Part shown: positions 15,320-24,851 of the stretch, one piece after another | Layout: every line of letters begins with the position of its first letter | Position numbering within the stretch: position 1 is the stretch's first letter | From: CAYMRB01 sp964392615 | GTDB taxonomy: Bacteria > Planctomycetota > UBA8108 | Assembly: GCA_964392615.1 (NCBI GenBank) | Contig: CAYMRB010000039.1 | Span: 1 to 36,869, forward strand | Length of the DNA: 36,869 bases | Reading direction: 5' to 3' | Program-made: the position numbers and the translations under genes | Notes under the pieces: model-generated | The model's input: the letters and a program-made list of their open reading frames with translations, nothing else | Databases searched by the model: none | What the model was told of the DNA's origin: nothing

Positions 15320-18300
15320 TTGAAGACCCCGCGCGCCACGCGAACCGCTGTGCATCATCGGTTCTTCACCTGTCTGTCCGCTTGTCTCGTCGCGGCCGCC
15401 TGCGCCGACGTCCGCGCCGAGCTGCGCTTTCACGACGTCATCCCGCGACAGCTCTCGACTCGCGGCGGCGGTGGCATAGCGATCATCGGCGACGAGATCG
15501 CGGCGAACGCGACGATCACGATCAACGATCGAGAGATCGAGAACCAACGGGGCAGCGACCTGCTGGTCACCGGGACCGCGCCGGCGAACCCTGCGGGGCT
15601 GTACGACCTCGTGATCGAGTCGAACGGCGAGAGGCTGCGGGTGCCGCAGGCCGTCTCGTACGTCGTCGCGAAGCTGCCCGCGCCGGAGGACGTCGAGTGT
15701 GTCCTCGAGGACAACCGAGCACGCCTGAGTTGGTCAAACCTGATCGCATTCGAAGAGATCACGATCCGCGACGGTCGGAACGCGCTCTTGGCCGTGCTGC
15801 CGGGCGACGCGACCTCGTGGGTGGACGACGAGGCCGTCGGCGACGAAGGCGCCTGGTACAACTACTCGATCGTCGGCTGGGTCGGGCTGCTCGAATCGTA
15901 CCCGGGGAACTGCGTCGCGACGCGTCTCGAGTGTCCGCCACAGCTCATCCCGTTCGCCTCTCAGCGACGAGGCGAGGAGCTCCTCGGGCTGCGCGGCGCG
16001 GACGCGACGGAGGTGCAAACCTACTTCGTGCTCGAAGAGGCCGCGCCGGAGGGCATCCGTTTCGAGGTGCACGGCCGGCAGATCCGCGACGGCCTCCTGA
16101 GGGCCCGCATCCGCGAACTCGCGCCTCCGCATCGGATCATCGTCGACAACCTCCCGATTGGCGACGACGGGGGCTGGGGACGCGGCGAGGCGCCGACGCC
16201 ACTCGGTCCGGGCACCTACATCGCGGGATTCTGGGTCGACGGCGGCAGTCCCGACACGGTGGCCTACGTCTTCGACACGGACGCGGCGGTCGACATTCCG
16301 CCCGACCCCTTCCCGTGCGGTCCGTATCCGCTCGTCAAGGCGTTCGCGCGCCAGTCCGGGTCGGGGCCCAGCATTCTCGCGATCGGCAAGGAAGTCATCG
16401 ACGAGAGCGCGTGGGGTCTGTTCCTCGAAGAGCACGTCAGGCGATTCAGTGGACCGAACCGCCGCCACTCGACGGTCGCGCTGCGAGTCGAGGCCGAGAA
16501 CGCGGTGAAGTACGAGTGGGACTTCGGCGACGGCGCGCAGGCCGTCACGATGGGTCGGTACGTGACGCACAGCTACGTCGAGTACGGCAACTACGACGTC
16601 ACGCTCACCGCCATCGGCCCGGACTGCTCGAAGAGCACCGAGACGCTCACCCTTCGCATCAAGGAGTTTACGGTTCCCGAGCCGCCACCGGGATCGCCGC
16701 CCCTGATCAGCAACATCAACCCGAACCCGCTCGAAAGCACGTACATCCCCGGCGACGTCGGCAACCGGAATCTGCACATGCCTGAAGTCCTGGTCACGTA
16801 CCAGGTCATGGTGACTCCCGCGGTCGGCTCGATTGTCACTTCAGCGACGCTGGAGCTGTTCGACGTCGACTCCGGCGCGACGCTCGAGAGCCTTCCGATG
16901 GGGCACGACGGGAGCTCGCGAGACCCGCAGGACTTCTGGGTCGCGTCGTACGACATGAGCCAGCTGACCGATCGCTCCGCGGTCGGGCTGCGATTCACCG
17001 CGCGCGACGATTCGGGCGTGGAAGCCGAGCCGCTCGAGCACATCCAGGGCCTCTGTCCGTTGCCGGAGATCTTCAAGGTCCCTGAGGTCCGCACCGACGT
17101 CCGCTACGATCCGTCGACGCGCGAGTACAGCATGAGCGGCCGCCTCCCGGCCGCACCGCTGTTTTCGACTTTCGTCGAGCTGCCGTTCATCGGCCGGCTC
17201 GACAACATCCTCGACGCCCATTACGGCGCCGCGGTCCGGCTGCGGAAGGGCGAGTGGTATCCGGAGAAGCTCTCCGGATCCGTCAGGGCGACGATCCTCG
17301 GGTTCGACTTCGTCGACAAGGGCTTCGAGCTCGAAAACACGAGCGACGACTTCTCTTTCCTGTGTCCCGATTTCGCGTTGAAGTACGAGCAGCGCGATAT
17401 GGTCATCTACGACCCCGAACCGTGGGTGAGGGAGGTCTTCAACACGGTGCTTTTCGACGGCTGGGTCGGTCCGGTGGCGGTCACCGTGCGAGGTAGTCTC
17501 GACGTCGGCGTCGATCTCGACATCAAGTCGGACATCGTCGTCATCGTCCGTCAGACCGAGCCCTACGTGACGCTGGACGTCTGCGTGAACCCGCGCGTGA
17601 CCGCGTTCGCCGAGGGCAAGATCAAAGCCGATGTGTTCTGGGGGCTCGCCTCAGCGGCGCTGAGCCTGCGGCCGGAAATCCAGTTCTCGATGCCCGCGGG
17701 AATGACGATCCAGGACCTCAGTCTCGGGGTCCGCTTCGGCCAATGCGTCCGTGTCGAGCTCTCCGCGCGCATCAAGGCGTGTGTGAACTACCTGCTCGGC
17801 GAGTCGTGCTGGCGCAGCGATGCGGTCACGGTCATCAGCGCCGGCTTCCCGGCGGGGTGCGGCGCGCAAGAGGGCATCTGTGGAACCCCAGACGGTGGCG
17901 CCGACGGCGTCGTCGCCGGTGGCGGGGACGGGGACGGGTTCGACGATCCGCTGTTCTTCGACGATCCGCTCTTCCTGCCGACCATCGCCACGAGTCCTGA
18001 CGGCCGGTTGACGTTGACGGTACTCGTGCGCAACGTCGCGACCGATCCGGACGATTACGACCCGAGCCTGTTCGCGATCCTCTCCGGCGAGGACGGCAGC
18101 TCGAGCTGCGAAGCCATGCTGCCGATCGGGGAGCCGGATGACGATCGGTACCAAAAGGACCCGAGCCTGGTCTTCGTCTCCGACACGAAGGCGATCCTCG
18201 TCTGGACGCAGAGTCGTCTCGACCGCAGTCAGGTCGAGGCCCTGCCCGGTGCGGAAGGCGGACCCGGCGACACGGAGTTCGCGAATGCGATCTTCCGCAA

Positions 18301-20179
18301 CGAAGAGATCTTCACCGCATCGTGGGAGCTCGGCGAGGGTTGGAGCGAGCCGTTCCAAGTCACCGACGACCTGCTGCCGGACGGCAGCGCGCGCTTGGAG
18401 GCGATTCCCGGCCGGGAGGCCGCCTACGCGGTCTGGGTGCGCGCGGAGTCGGGCGAGATCGTCGGAGGTGGCGAGGAAGGCACCGCGGATCTGCGGCAGA
18501 TGTCGATCCACGGCGCGCTCATCCCGTTCCGCGAACGGCCCGAGCGCCCGACGGCGATCAGCGCGCCGAGCGAGGAGCACCAACGGTTCGCGGACCTCGA
18601 GCCGGCGATCGCGTGGTCGCCGTCCGGTCGCAGAGGACGCGTCGTGTGGGTGCGTGACCGCGATGGCGACATCAACACGCCCGAAGACCGCGTGCTGATG
18701 TCGGGCGTGTACGGCGAGGGCGAGTGGCGCGAGCCGCAGCAGATCACCGATCCGACCGAGCTCCCCGGTGTGTTGATGCCGAGCCTCGCGATGATGGACG
18801 ACAGCCGATCGATCCTCGCGTTCACGGTACCGGACTTCGACGGCGAGGGCACACTCGCCGGCACGGGCAACAAGGACCAGGTGTTCGTCGGATCGATGGA
18901 GGACGACATCATCTCGTCGGTCGAGGCTCTCGCTCGCTCCCGCTGCTCGAACGCCGACGCGGTCTATGGTCGTTGGCCACAGATCGGTCTGAGTCATGAA
19001 GGCTCTCTCGCGACGATCGTGTTCCGCGACGTCGACGCGACGGGAGCTGCGGGAGGCGATGGCGAGCTCGCCGTGGCCGGCGCCGATCTGTCGGTGTCGC
19101 CGCCCGTCTGGTGTCGAGTTCGCAGGATCACCGAGGACGACAGTCTCGATTGGGAGATCGCGAGCGACGTGTCCGTACAAGGCGGACAGATTCGCACGGT
19201 CCGAGTGACGGACGGCGTCGCAAGGGGCGAATGCGGCCTCGCGTTCGCCGACATCTCGACCGACGCCGACATGGCGCTCGTCGACTTGCGGCTGTCGAAC
19301 CCGCATGCTCCGGCTGGCGGCCGGTTGACGGCGACTGCCGTGATCCGCAACGTCGGGCTGGCGACGGTGCCGCGACTGGTCGGCTCGCCGCCGCGTCGTC
19401 GTCCCGCGACCGACGTGACGGTCTTGGTCAAGGGCGAGGACGATCCGGCATTCCGCGAGGTCGCACAGGAACGCATCGAGCTCTTCGGCGCAGCCGATGC
19501 GACGACGGAGGTGCCGATCGAGATCGTCGCACCTGGCGGCACGTACCGGGTCAAGGTCGTTCTCGAGTCGATCGCTGAGGAGTCGAACACGCTCAACAAT
19601 CAGATCCTGACGATCGGGGGCGTGCTGGCGCCTTCAGGCCTCGAGTGCACCGTCGCCAACCGACCGGGCGAGGCGCGCGTGGGGCTCTCCTGGGGTAACC
19701 GCGACGTCTACGACGAGCTCCTCGTGTACCGCAATCAGCGCTTGAGCGCCGTTCTGCCGGGCAGCGCGACGCGCTGGGTCGATGGCCCGATCGGTCCAGG
19801 TGAGCACGAGTTCGCGATTCGCGGTCGCATCGGCGACGCGCTGTCGGGGTTGCACGTCACGAGGTGCGCGATCGACGTCCCGGCGCCACCGCCGCCAGGA
19901 CCGATATTCCTGCGCGGTGACACGAACGGCGATCGCAACACCGACATCTCCGACGCGATCGCGTCGCTCGGTTACCTGTTCCTCGGTGGCGTGCCGCCCG
20001 CGTGTGACAAGGCGGCGGACTCGAACGACGACGGCCGGATCGACATCTCGGACGCGACGTACACGCTGAACGTGCTGTTCCTCGGCGGCCAACCGATTCC
20101 GCCGCCGTTCCCGCAGTGCGGGATCGACCCGACGGAGGACGGGTTGAGTTGCGAGCGGCCGGCGCCGTGCGGCGGTTGA
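15320..20179 (+). CDS. Large secreted PKD/CARDB protein with C-terminal dockerin-like module
   Basis: With the TTG start the protein has 1619 residues and opens with a signal peptide (KTPRATRTAVHHRFF, then TCLSACLVAAACADVRA). Domains in order: an IPT/TIG-like Ig fold (about 36-114), a fibronectin-III-like module (about 120-198), a PKD domain with YEWDFGDGAQ (about 387-433), a long beta-rich middle, a Gly/Asp linker with the repeated FDDPLF, a region resembling a beta-propeller (about 860-1310, phrases AYAVWVR and GRVVWVRDRDGD), a CARDB domain (about 1317-1433), a second copy of the fibronectin-like module (about 1438-1520), and a dockerin-like module (about 1530-1619) with GDTNGDRNTDISDAI, LFLGG and the Cys tail CGIDPTEDGLSC. 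It is extracellular, probably a surface or matrix protein. No enzyme domain was recognised. Confidence 0.9.
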   Translation: MKTPRATRTAVHHRFFTCLSACLVAAACADVRAELRFHDVIPRQLSTRGGGGIAIIGDEIAANATITINDREIENQRGSDLLVTGTAPANPAGLYDLVIESNGERLRVPQAVSYVVAKLPAPEDVECVLEDNRARLSWSNLIAFEEITIRDGRNALLAVLPGDATSWVDDEAVGDEGAWYNYSIVGWVGLLESYPGNCVATRLECPPQLIPFASQRRGEELLGLRGADATEVQTYFVLEEAAPEGIRFEVHGRQIRDGLLRARIRELAPPHRIIVDNLPIGDDGGWGRGEAPTPLGPGTYIAGFWVDGGSPDTVAYVFDTDAAVDIPPDPFPCGPYPLVKAFARQSGSGPSILAIGKEVIDESAWGLFLEEHVRRFSGPNRRHSTVALRVEAENAVKYEWDFGDGAQAVTMGRYVTHSYVEYGNYDVTLTAIGPDCSKSTETLTLRIKEFTVPEPPPGSPPLISNINPNPLESTYIPGDVGNRNLHMPEVLVTYQVMVTPAVGSIVTSATLELFDVDSGATLESLPMGHDGSSRDPQDFWVASYDMSQLTDRSAVGLRFTARDDSGVEAEPLEHIQGLCPLPEIFKVPEVRTDVRYDPSTREYSMSGRLPAAPLFSTFVELPFIGRLDNILDAHYGAAVRLRKGEWYPEKLSGSVRATILGFDFVDKGFELENTSDDFSFLCPDFALKYEQRDMVIYDPEPWVREVFNTVLFDGWVGPVAVTVRGSLDVGVDLDIKSDIVVIVRQTEPYVTLDVCVNPRVTAFAEGKIKADVFWGLASAALSLRPEIQFSMPAGMTIQDLSLGVRFGQCVRVELSARIKACVNYLLGESCWRSDAVTVISAGFPAGCGAQEGICGTPDGGADGVVAGGGDGDGFDDPLFFDDPLFLPTIATSPDGRLTLTVLVRNVATDPDDYDPSLFAILSGEDGSSSCEAMLPIGEPDDDRYQKDPSLVFVSDTKAILVWTQSRLDRSQVEALPGAEGGPGDTEFANAIFRNEEIFTASWELGEGWSEPFQVTDDLLPDGSARLEAIPGREAAYAVWVRAESGEIVGGGEEGTADLRQMSIHGALIPFRERPERPTAISAPSEEHQRFADLEPAIAWSPSGRRGRVVWVRDRDGDINTPEDRVLMSGVYGEGEWREPQQITDPTELPGVLMPSLAMMDDSRSILAFTVPDFDGEGTLAGTGNKDQVFVGSMEDDIISSVEALARSRCSNADAVYGRWPQIGLSHEGSLATIVFRDVDATGAAGGDGELAVAGADLSVSPPVWCRVRRITEDDSLDWEIASDVSVQGGQIRTVRVTDGVARGECGLAFADISTDADMALVDLRLSNPHAPAGGRLTATAVIRNVGLATVPRLVGSPPRRRPATDVTVLVKGEDDPAFREVAQERIELFGAADATTEVPIEIVAPGGTYRVKVVLESIAEESNTLNNQILTIGGVLAPSGLECTVANRPGEARVGLSWGNRDVYDELLVYRNQRLSAVLPGSATRWVDGPIGPGEHEFAIRGRIGDALSGLHVTRCAIDVPAPPPPGPIFLRGDTNGDRNTDISDAIASLGYLFLGGVPPACDKAADSNDDGRIDISDATYTLNVLFLGGQPIPPPFPQCGIDPTEDGLSCERPAPCGG
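17939..17974 (+). repeat. 18-base tandem duplication inside the PKD/CARDB gene
   Basis: Two adjacent 18-base copies differ at one base and encode FDDPLF twice, in a Gly/Asp-rich linker. This is an in-frame duplication. Confidence 0.75.
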
Positions 20180-20194
20180 CGCGAACCGGCGCGC

Positions 20195-22552
20195 TCAGAG
20201 CCTCTCGGCCCACCAGCTTCCGTCGATCGGAATGCCGTCGCCCACGTCGTCCGGCAGCCGCAGCTCGCCGACCCAACCGCACGGATCTCCGGGCGTGCCG
20301 ATCTGGACGACGCGCCGTCGTCCCACGGGCTCGACCATCGCCTCGCAGTTCAGGTCGTCCGGCGACTCCATGTAGTACTCGTGATGGGCTTCGCCGAGCA
20401 GGTGTTCCCAGACGTCTTCGTCGACGTCTTCGAAGGACTGCATCGTTTCGCAGGCCGATTCGACAGCCGGGACGATCGGGCCGAGCCCTGCCGCCTCGAG
20501 CTCCGCGCTCAGATCCTCGCAGTCGACGAGCGTCAAGAAGACCCCGTCCAGGCTCTCGGCCGTGAGGTAGTCGGGGAAGACGACGGACTCGATGACCCAG
20601 CGGACGATATCGCGGTACCGCAGGCCGGTGGCAACACGCGAGAAGCGCAGCGCGTAGGTCGGATCGCCGGGCAGCAGCTCGAGAGCCAGCTCGACGTCTT
20701 CGGCCCGCGGAGCGATCTCGGCCGGCAGATGGATCGCCCATTGATCCCCGCCTCCACGCCACGTCAGGGAGATGGTCGCTAACGAGTTGTGGCTCCCGAC
20801 GTGACCCGTACTGTCCGGATCGCTGACGATCTCCAGCCGGCTGTCCAACGTGAATTCCACCGCATCAGCGAAGATGCGGCTCGCGTCCGCGAGGGCCTCG
20901 CTCAAGCCGAACTCGTCGCCCGTCTCTCGCAGCAGGCCAGCGTCGAGGATCGCCTCGAGCGCCGCCGCGGCCGCCACGCCTAGTGCGGTGGGTGAGACCT
21001 GACGACAGTCCTCCGGGTCCTGGCACTCGAAGAGGACGTTCCACGGCTCTTCCTCGAAGTAGCGGTCACCGCTCGCGGCGATCGCGAGGCTGCGCAGGAA
21101 GAAGACCTCGGGGTCGCCGAACAGCTCCTCCAGCAGCTGATCGATCGCCGGGAAGTCCTCGGTGCGCGGCGCCTCGATGGTGCTCTCCACCGCGAACGTA
21201 CCCTGCGTCGACGGCCACGTGATCACGTCGCACGGATCGTACGACTCGCACGGCAAGGCGAACTCCGCGCTCCACCTCCCGCACTCGTCGAATGGCGGCG
21301 GTGGGGGAGGCCCTCCGAGGAAGAGGAAGCCCAGGCCGTAGACCGCATCGCTGATGTCGAGCGCGGCGTCGCCGTTCGCGTTCGCAGCCTCGATGCAGGG
21401 GGGAGTCGAGCCGCCGAGGAACAGGAAACCCAGCGAGAACACGGCGTCGCTGATGTCGGTTGCGCCGTCGGCGTTCGCGTCGCCGCGCCGGAAGTACGCG
21501 ATCTCGACGGGTGGCTCGCACTCGTCGGGGAGGCCGTTGCCGTTGAGATCTGCCGACGTGCCGGACGCGATGTCCTCATCGTCGGCCACGCCGTTGTCGT
21601 TGCAGTCGGGCACGCCGAACGGCCCGAGTAGGCGCGTGTCGACCATCGTGAAGCTGAAGTACGCGGACAGCCCGTCGTTGATTCCGTCGCCGTCCGTGTC
21701 GACGTCGAAAACGCTGCCCATGATGCCGACGACCGAGCAAGTGACCGACAGCGAGCTGCAGAGATCGTTGTCGTCCGGGGCGCACGCGTCGTCATCGGCG
21801 TCCGGATGGCAGTCGATGTCAATCGTGCCGCGATCCTCGTCGACGGCGACCTGGAAGAGGTCCTCTCCCGGATCCAGCCCGAGGCAGTCACACTCGTTGC
21901 GGTAGAGCTCGTTTAACCCGTCATAGAGCTGCAGGGCCGGGATCACGCCCGCGATGGTTCCCTCGGTCACCGCGATGCCGTCTCCGGACTCGACGACCCG
22001 CGCTTCGATCTGCACGCTCTCCAGGTCCGCCAGGATCAGCCCGCCGAGGAACGGGGTCGCGATCGGGAATGACGAGGCCGTGCCCTCGACGCGGTTCGCT
22101 GCAACGCTGCCGTTGAACCGGTGGCGCGGCACCGACGTGCCCAGCTCGAACGAGCGACGGTCGACGAAGAACGCATCGTGCGTCTCCGGGTCATCGTCGT
22201 TGTCGACGAACTCGAAGAAGTGAGCGTCCACACTGGCCGCGTCTGCGACGCCGGCCTCGAAGGACGGCCATGCCGCGCCGACCGCAAGAGTCCCGTCCTC
22301 GATGGCTTCGGTCAGAATCGCATCGACGTCTTCCGGTCCGCCCGGCATCGACTCGAGTAGCGACACGAGCGCGCCGAGCGCGTTGTCCGGCCGACCGTCG
22401 CCGTTGAGGTCGACACCTCCCTCCCGCTCCACGTGCACGTGGTCGAGGAACGAGGCCGGCACGTCGTAGTCATACTCGTCACCAGCAGCGTCAAGAGAAG
22501 ACAGCGGCAACAGAAATGCCGCCAGCACAGTGGCAAGGCGTATCGGTTTCAT
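20195..22552 (-). CDS. Secreted Ca-loop protein with central dockerin-like module
   Basis: A 785-residue protein from ATG 22552, with signal peptide MKPIRLATVLAAFLLPLSSL. The N-terminal half is acidic, with several Asp-rich calcium loops: DLNGDGRPDN, DVDTDGDGIND, DCNDNGVADDEDI and DLNGNGLPDEC. The last two are a phrase frequent in planctomycete secreted proteins. A complete two-loop dockerin-like module sits in the middle (about 352-441), with FLFLGG twice and GDANADGATDISDAV, and is followed by about 340 further residues of unknown fold. That central position is unusual, since such modules are normally terminal. It converges on the PKD/CARDB gene with 15 bases between stops. The 5' region carries a hairpin repeat (22578-22650). 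Function unknown. Confidence 0.88.
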   Translation of the reverse strand: MKPIRLATVLAAFLLPLSSLDAAGDEYDYDVPASFLDHVHVEREGGVDLNGDGRPDNALGALVSLLESMPGGPEDVDAILTEAIEDGTLAVGAAWPSFEAGVADAASVDAHFFEFVDNDDDPETHDAFFVDRRSFELGTSVPRHRFNGSVAANRVEGTASSFPIATPFLGGLILADLESVQIEARVVESGDGIAVTEGTIAGVIPALQLYDGLNELYRNECDCLGLDPGEDLFQVAVDEDRGTIDIDCHPDADDDACAPDDNDLCSSLSVTCSVVGIMGSVFDVDTDGDGINDGLSAYFSFTMVDTRLLGPFGVPDCNDNGVADDEDIASGTSADLNGNGLPDECEPPVEIAYFRRGDANADGATDISDAVFSLGFLFLGGSTPPCIEAANANGDAALDISDAVYGLGFLFLGGPPPPPPFDECGRWSAEFALPCESYDPCDVITWPSTQGTFAVESTIEAPRTEDFPAIDQLLEELFGDPEVFFLRSLAIAASGDRYFEEEPWNVLFECQDPEDCRQVSPTALGVAAAAALEAILDAGLLRETGDEFGLSEALADASRIFADAVEFTLDSRLEIVSDPDSTGHVGSHNSLATISLTWRGGGDQWAIHLPAEIAPRAEDVELALELLPGDPTYALRFSRVATGLRYRDIVRWVIESVVFPDYLTAESLDGVFLTLVDCEDLSAELEAAGLGPIVPAVESACETMQSFEDVDEDVWEHLLGEAHHEYYMESPDDLNCEAMVEPVGRRRVVQIGTPGDPCGWVGELRLPDDVGDGIPIDGSWWAERL

Positions 22553-22577
22553 GGCACCCTCAGCGCGTTTCGACCCT

Positions 22578-22650
22578 AGCAGCCCGTTGAAAGCGGCAAT
22601 CCGGCACGATGGCGGCCATTTCGCTCGGAGCCCTTTCTCAACGGACTGCT
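22578..22650 (+). repeat. Hairpin repeat element, copy 1 (REP/MITE-like)
   Basis: The ends AGCAGCCCGTTGAAAG (22578-22593) and CTTTCTCAACGGACTGCT (22633-22650) are imperfect inverted repeats flanking a core at 22596-22624. The core recurs at 36146-36174 on the opposite strand with 24 of 29 identities. It lies 25 bases upstream of the ATG at 22552, in the gap after the histidine kinase gene. It has no coding capacity. Confidence 0.65.
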
Positions 22651-22676
22651 CGCGAAGCGCGGTAATTGTAGCAAAG

Positions 22677-24827
22677 TCAGGGAGCGTCGCTACGAAACCG
22701 CACGACGATTCGCGTGCCGCCACTCTCAGCGTCTTCGCAGGCGATCTCGCCGCTAATCTCGGCGACGCGCCGCGCGACGACGAACAGGCCGAGGCCGGTA
22801 CCGCTCTCCTTCGTCGTGACGAACGGCTCGAAGAGGCGCTCGCGCATCTCGGGCGCGATGCCCGGGCCGTCGTCGACGACCTCCAACCGCACTTCACCAT
22901 CGTCGACGCGCCCGTTGACGCGAACGCATCCCGAACTGCCATCGTCCGTTTCGCCACGGCCGCGCTCGGCGGCCGCCTCGATCGCGTTGATCACGAGGTT
23001 GAACACGATCTCGCGCACGGCGATCTCCGGAGCACGGACGACGGGCAGGTCGGCGGCCAGGTCGACGTCGATCTCGACCCCGTGCTGTCGCGCGAGGTGC
23101 CGCAAGACGGCCAGCGCTTGCAGGACGACACTGCGGAGCGCCGTAGGAGCCGAGTCGTCGGACGGGCGCCGCGCGAACACCAGCAGCTCCTGCGTCGTCG
23201 CCGCGAGGCGATCGATCTCCGACAGCACGAGTCGCAGGTCCTCCGCGTGCTCGTGGTCCGGCCCCGCGTCCTCGGCAAGGAGCGAGACGATGGTCTTGAT
23301 CGACGACAGCGGGTTCTTCACCTCGTGCGCGATCGAGCTCGCCAGCAGGCCGAGCTCGGACAGCTTCTCGCTCTCGAGTGCTCGACGCTCCAGCGCCAGC
23401 CGCTGAGTCGACAACATGCCCTGGATGATCGTGCTGCCGAGCTGCTCGACGAGCAGCAGCAGCGCGTTGCGCTCTTCCTCGCGGTACGGGCGATTGCGCT
23501 CTCGCCGCCCGAACACGACGAGGCCTGCGACATCGCCGCGGTCGAAACGCACCGCCAACCGCGCGCCGACCCGAGTGCCGCCTTCGCGCAGTCGTGCCGC
23601 GGAAGGCTCGTCTCGCGACCAGACGAAGACCTCGGCTGCCGCCATGGCCCGGTGGAGTGAGACGAGGTCGCTCTGGTCGCGCGGCTGGTCCGGATTGCCC
23701 GGAGTGCTGCAGCGGTGGTTCGTCTCGCCCCGCCCGTCGAGGAGGAGCGCGTCGATCTCGTCGATGCGGTACGCGGACGCGAGAGACTCGACGAACCAGT
23801 CGACGAGGGCGGTCGGCTCGCGATCGCCTTCCGACCTCTCAGACATTTCGGACATCTCGACCGCGATGGTGCGGGTTCGATCTCGCTCGGCGTGAACGCG
23901 CGACCCGAGCAGGTAGCCCAGCGCCTCGGAGATCCGCTGGCGAATCGGCTGATAGGCCACGACGAGCACGATGATCGCGACGGCCTCGACGATGGCGAGA
24001 TCGACGCGGAAGCGCTCGCCCAATCGGCTGGCCAGATCGGTGGCCGCCAGGTGATGGAAGAGCAGCACGCCGACGACAATCGCTCCGTAGACGAGAGATC
24101 TCTCGATGACGATCTGCAGGAAGTCGTATCGAACGACCAGGTAGGCGAACACGACGATGGGAATCGCCGGCAGCAGGACGACGGCGCTCGCCATCCACTC
24201 CGTCAGCAGAGGCAGGTTGTCGAACGCGTCTCCCGTTCCGGTGGTCGTCACGATGACCATCGCCCACGACAGTAGCCAGGTGAACACGACGCCGGTCTGC
24301 ACGAGAGCGCAGCCGGGGCGACCGAGATAGACTCTCGCGTGTCGGGGCAGCAGGACCGACACGCAGAACGCCGCGCCGGTCGACAGCCCGAACCACATCG
24401 TGTACGGCCGCACGAGCGGCAGGACGCGCGTGACGAACCCTCCCGTCGAATTCGCTAACAGGCCGCCGGCGGGAATCAGCACGAGCAGCGGCAGGTACGT
24501 CGCCGCTCCGAGCAGTCGTGTGAACGGCGTCAGCGAGCGCGAGATCCGCACCAATCGCATCGTGCCGTGGAGAACCGCGCTCGGCAGGAGCAACCAGCCG
24601 GCCGCGACCGTCAGCATCGCGAACCAGCGGACCTGCTGCGCCCAGAGGCCCGGGACGTCGACGAGGAGCATGCGGGCGAACGTTCCGGCGTGCAGCAGCC
24701 AGACTCCGAGATGGAGCACGAGGATCGGCAGCAGCGCGCGGCGCCAATTGCGTCGCTCGAGCATCGCGATCAAGAGGACGGTGTCGATGACCGTCGCAGC
24801 GCCGATTCCCCAGAGTTGCACGGACAC
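22677..24827 (-). CDS. Multi-TM sensor histidine kinase, NtrB/PrsK-like
   Basis: A 716-residue protein with a GTG start at 24827. The first roughly 290 residues are mostly transmembrane helices (about seven or eight). A GAF-like region (about 330-490) follows, then HisKA with H501 in SSIAHEVKNPLSSIKT, and HATPase_c with N-box NLVINAIEAA, G1 box DDGPGIA, F-box EPFVTTK and G2 box GTGLGL. All catalytic boxes are present. The layout resembles PrsK and other 7TM-plus-GAF kinases that pair with sigma-54 regulators. It has no receiver domain and no adjacent response regulator. It follows pspA and the small overlapping gene with a gap of 24 bases, so it may sense envelope stress in the same operon (inference). 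Confidence 0.93.
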   Translation of the reverse strand: MSVQLWGIGAATVIDTVLLIAMLERRNWRRALLPILVLHLGVWLLHAGTFARMLLVDVPGLWAQQVRWFAMLTVAAGWLLLPSAVLHGTMRLVRISRSLTPFTRLLGAATYLPLLVLIPAGGLLANSTGGFVTRVLPLVRPYTMWFGLSTGAAFCVSVLLPRHARVYLGRPGCALVQTGVVFTWLLSWAMVIVTTTGTGDAFDNLPLLTEWMASAVVLLPAIPIVVFAYLVVRYDFLQIVIERSLVYGAIVVGVLLFHHLAATDLASRLGERFRVDLAIVEAVAIIVLVVAYQPIRQRISEALGYLLGSRVHAERDRTRTIAVEMSEMSERSEGDREPTALVDWFVESLASAYRIDEIDALLLDGRGETNHRCSTPGNPDQPRDQSDLVSLHRAMAAAEVFVWSRDEPSAARLREGGTRVGARLAVRFDRGDVAGLVVFGRRERNRPYREEERNALLLLVEQLGSTIIQGMLSTQRLALERRALESEKLSELGLLASSIAHEVKNPLSSIKTIVSLLAEDAGPDHEHAEDLRLVLSEIDRLAATTQELLVFARRPSDDSAPTALRSVVLQALAVLRHLARQHGVEIDVDLAADLPVVRAPEIAVREIVFNLVINAIEAAAERGRGETDDGSSGCVRVNGRVDDGEVRLEVVDDGPGIAPEMRERLFEPFVTTKESGTGLGLFVVARRVAEISGEIACEDAESGGTRIVVRFRSDAP

Positions 24828-24851
24828 GAGTCTTGCCGCCGCTTGTCGTCG

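Noticed and set aside
17651..19306. 551-codon minus-strand frame within the PKD/CARDB gene
   Set aside because: Arg-rich antisense product; the plus-strand frame is continuous and has domains.
20180..20194. Bidirectional terminator between convergent genes
   Set aside because: Only 15 bases, with no stem plus T-tract. The 30-base gap at 31879-31908 likewise shows none.
22553..22957. N-terminal extension of the 785-residue protein to 22957
   Set aside because: It would run antisense through the hairpin repeat and the kinase C-terminus. The signal peptide at 22552 fixes the start.
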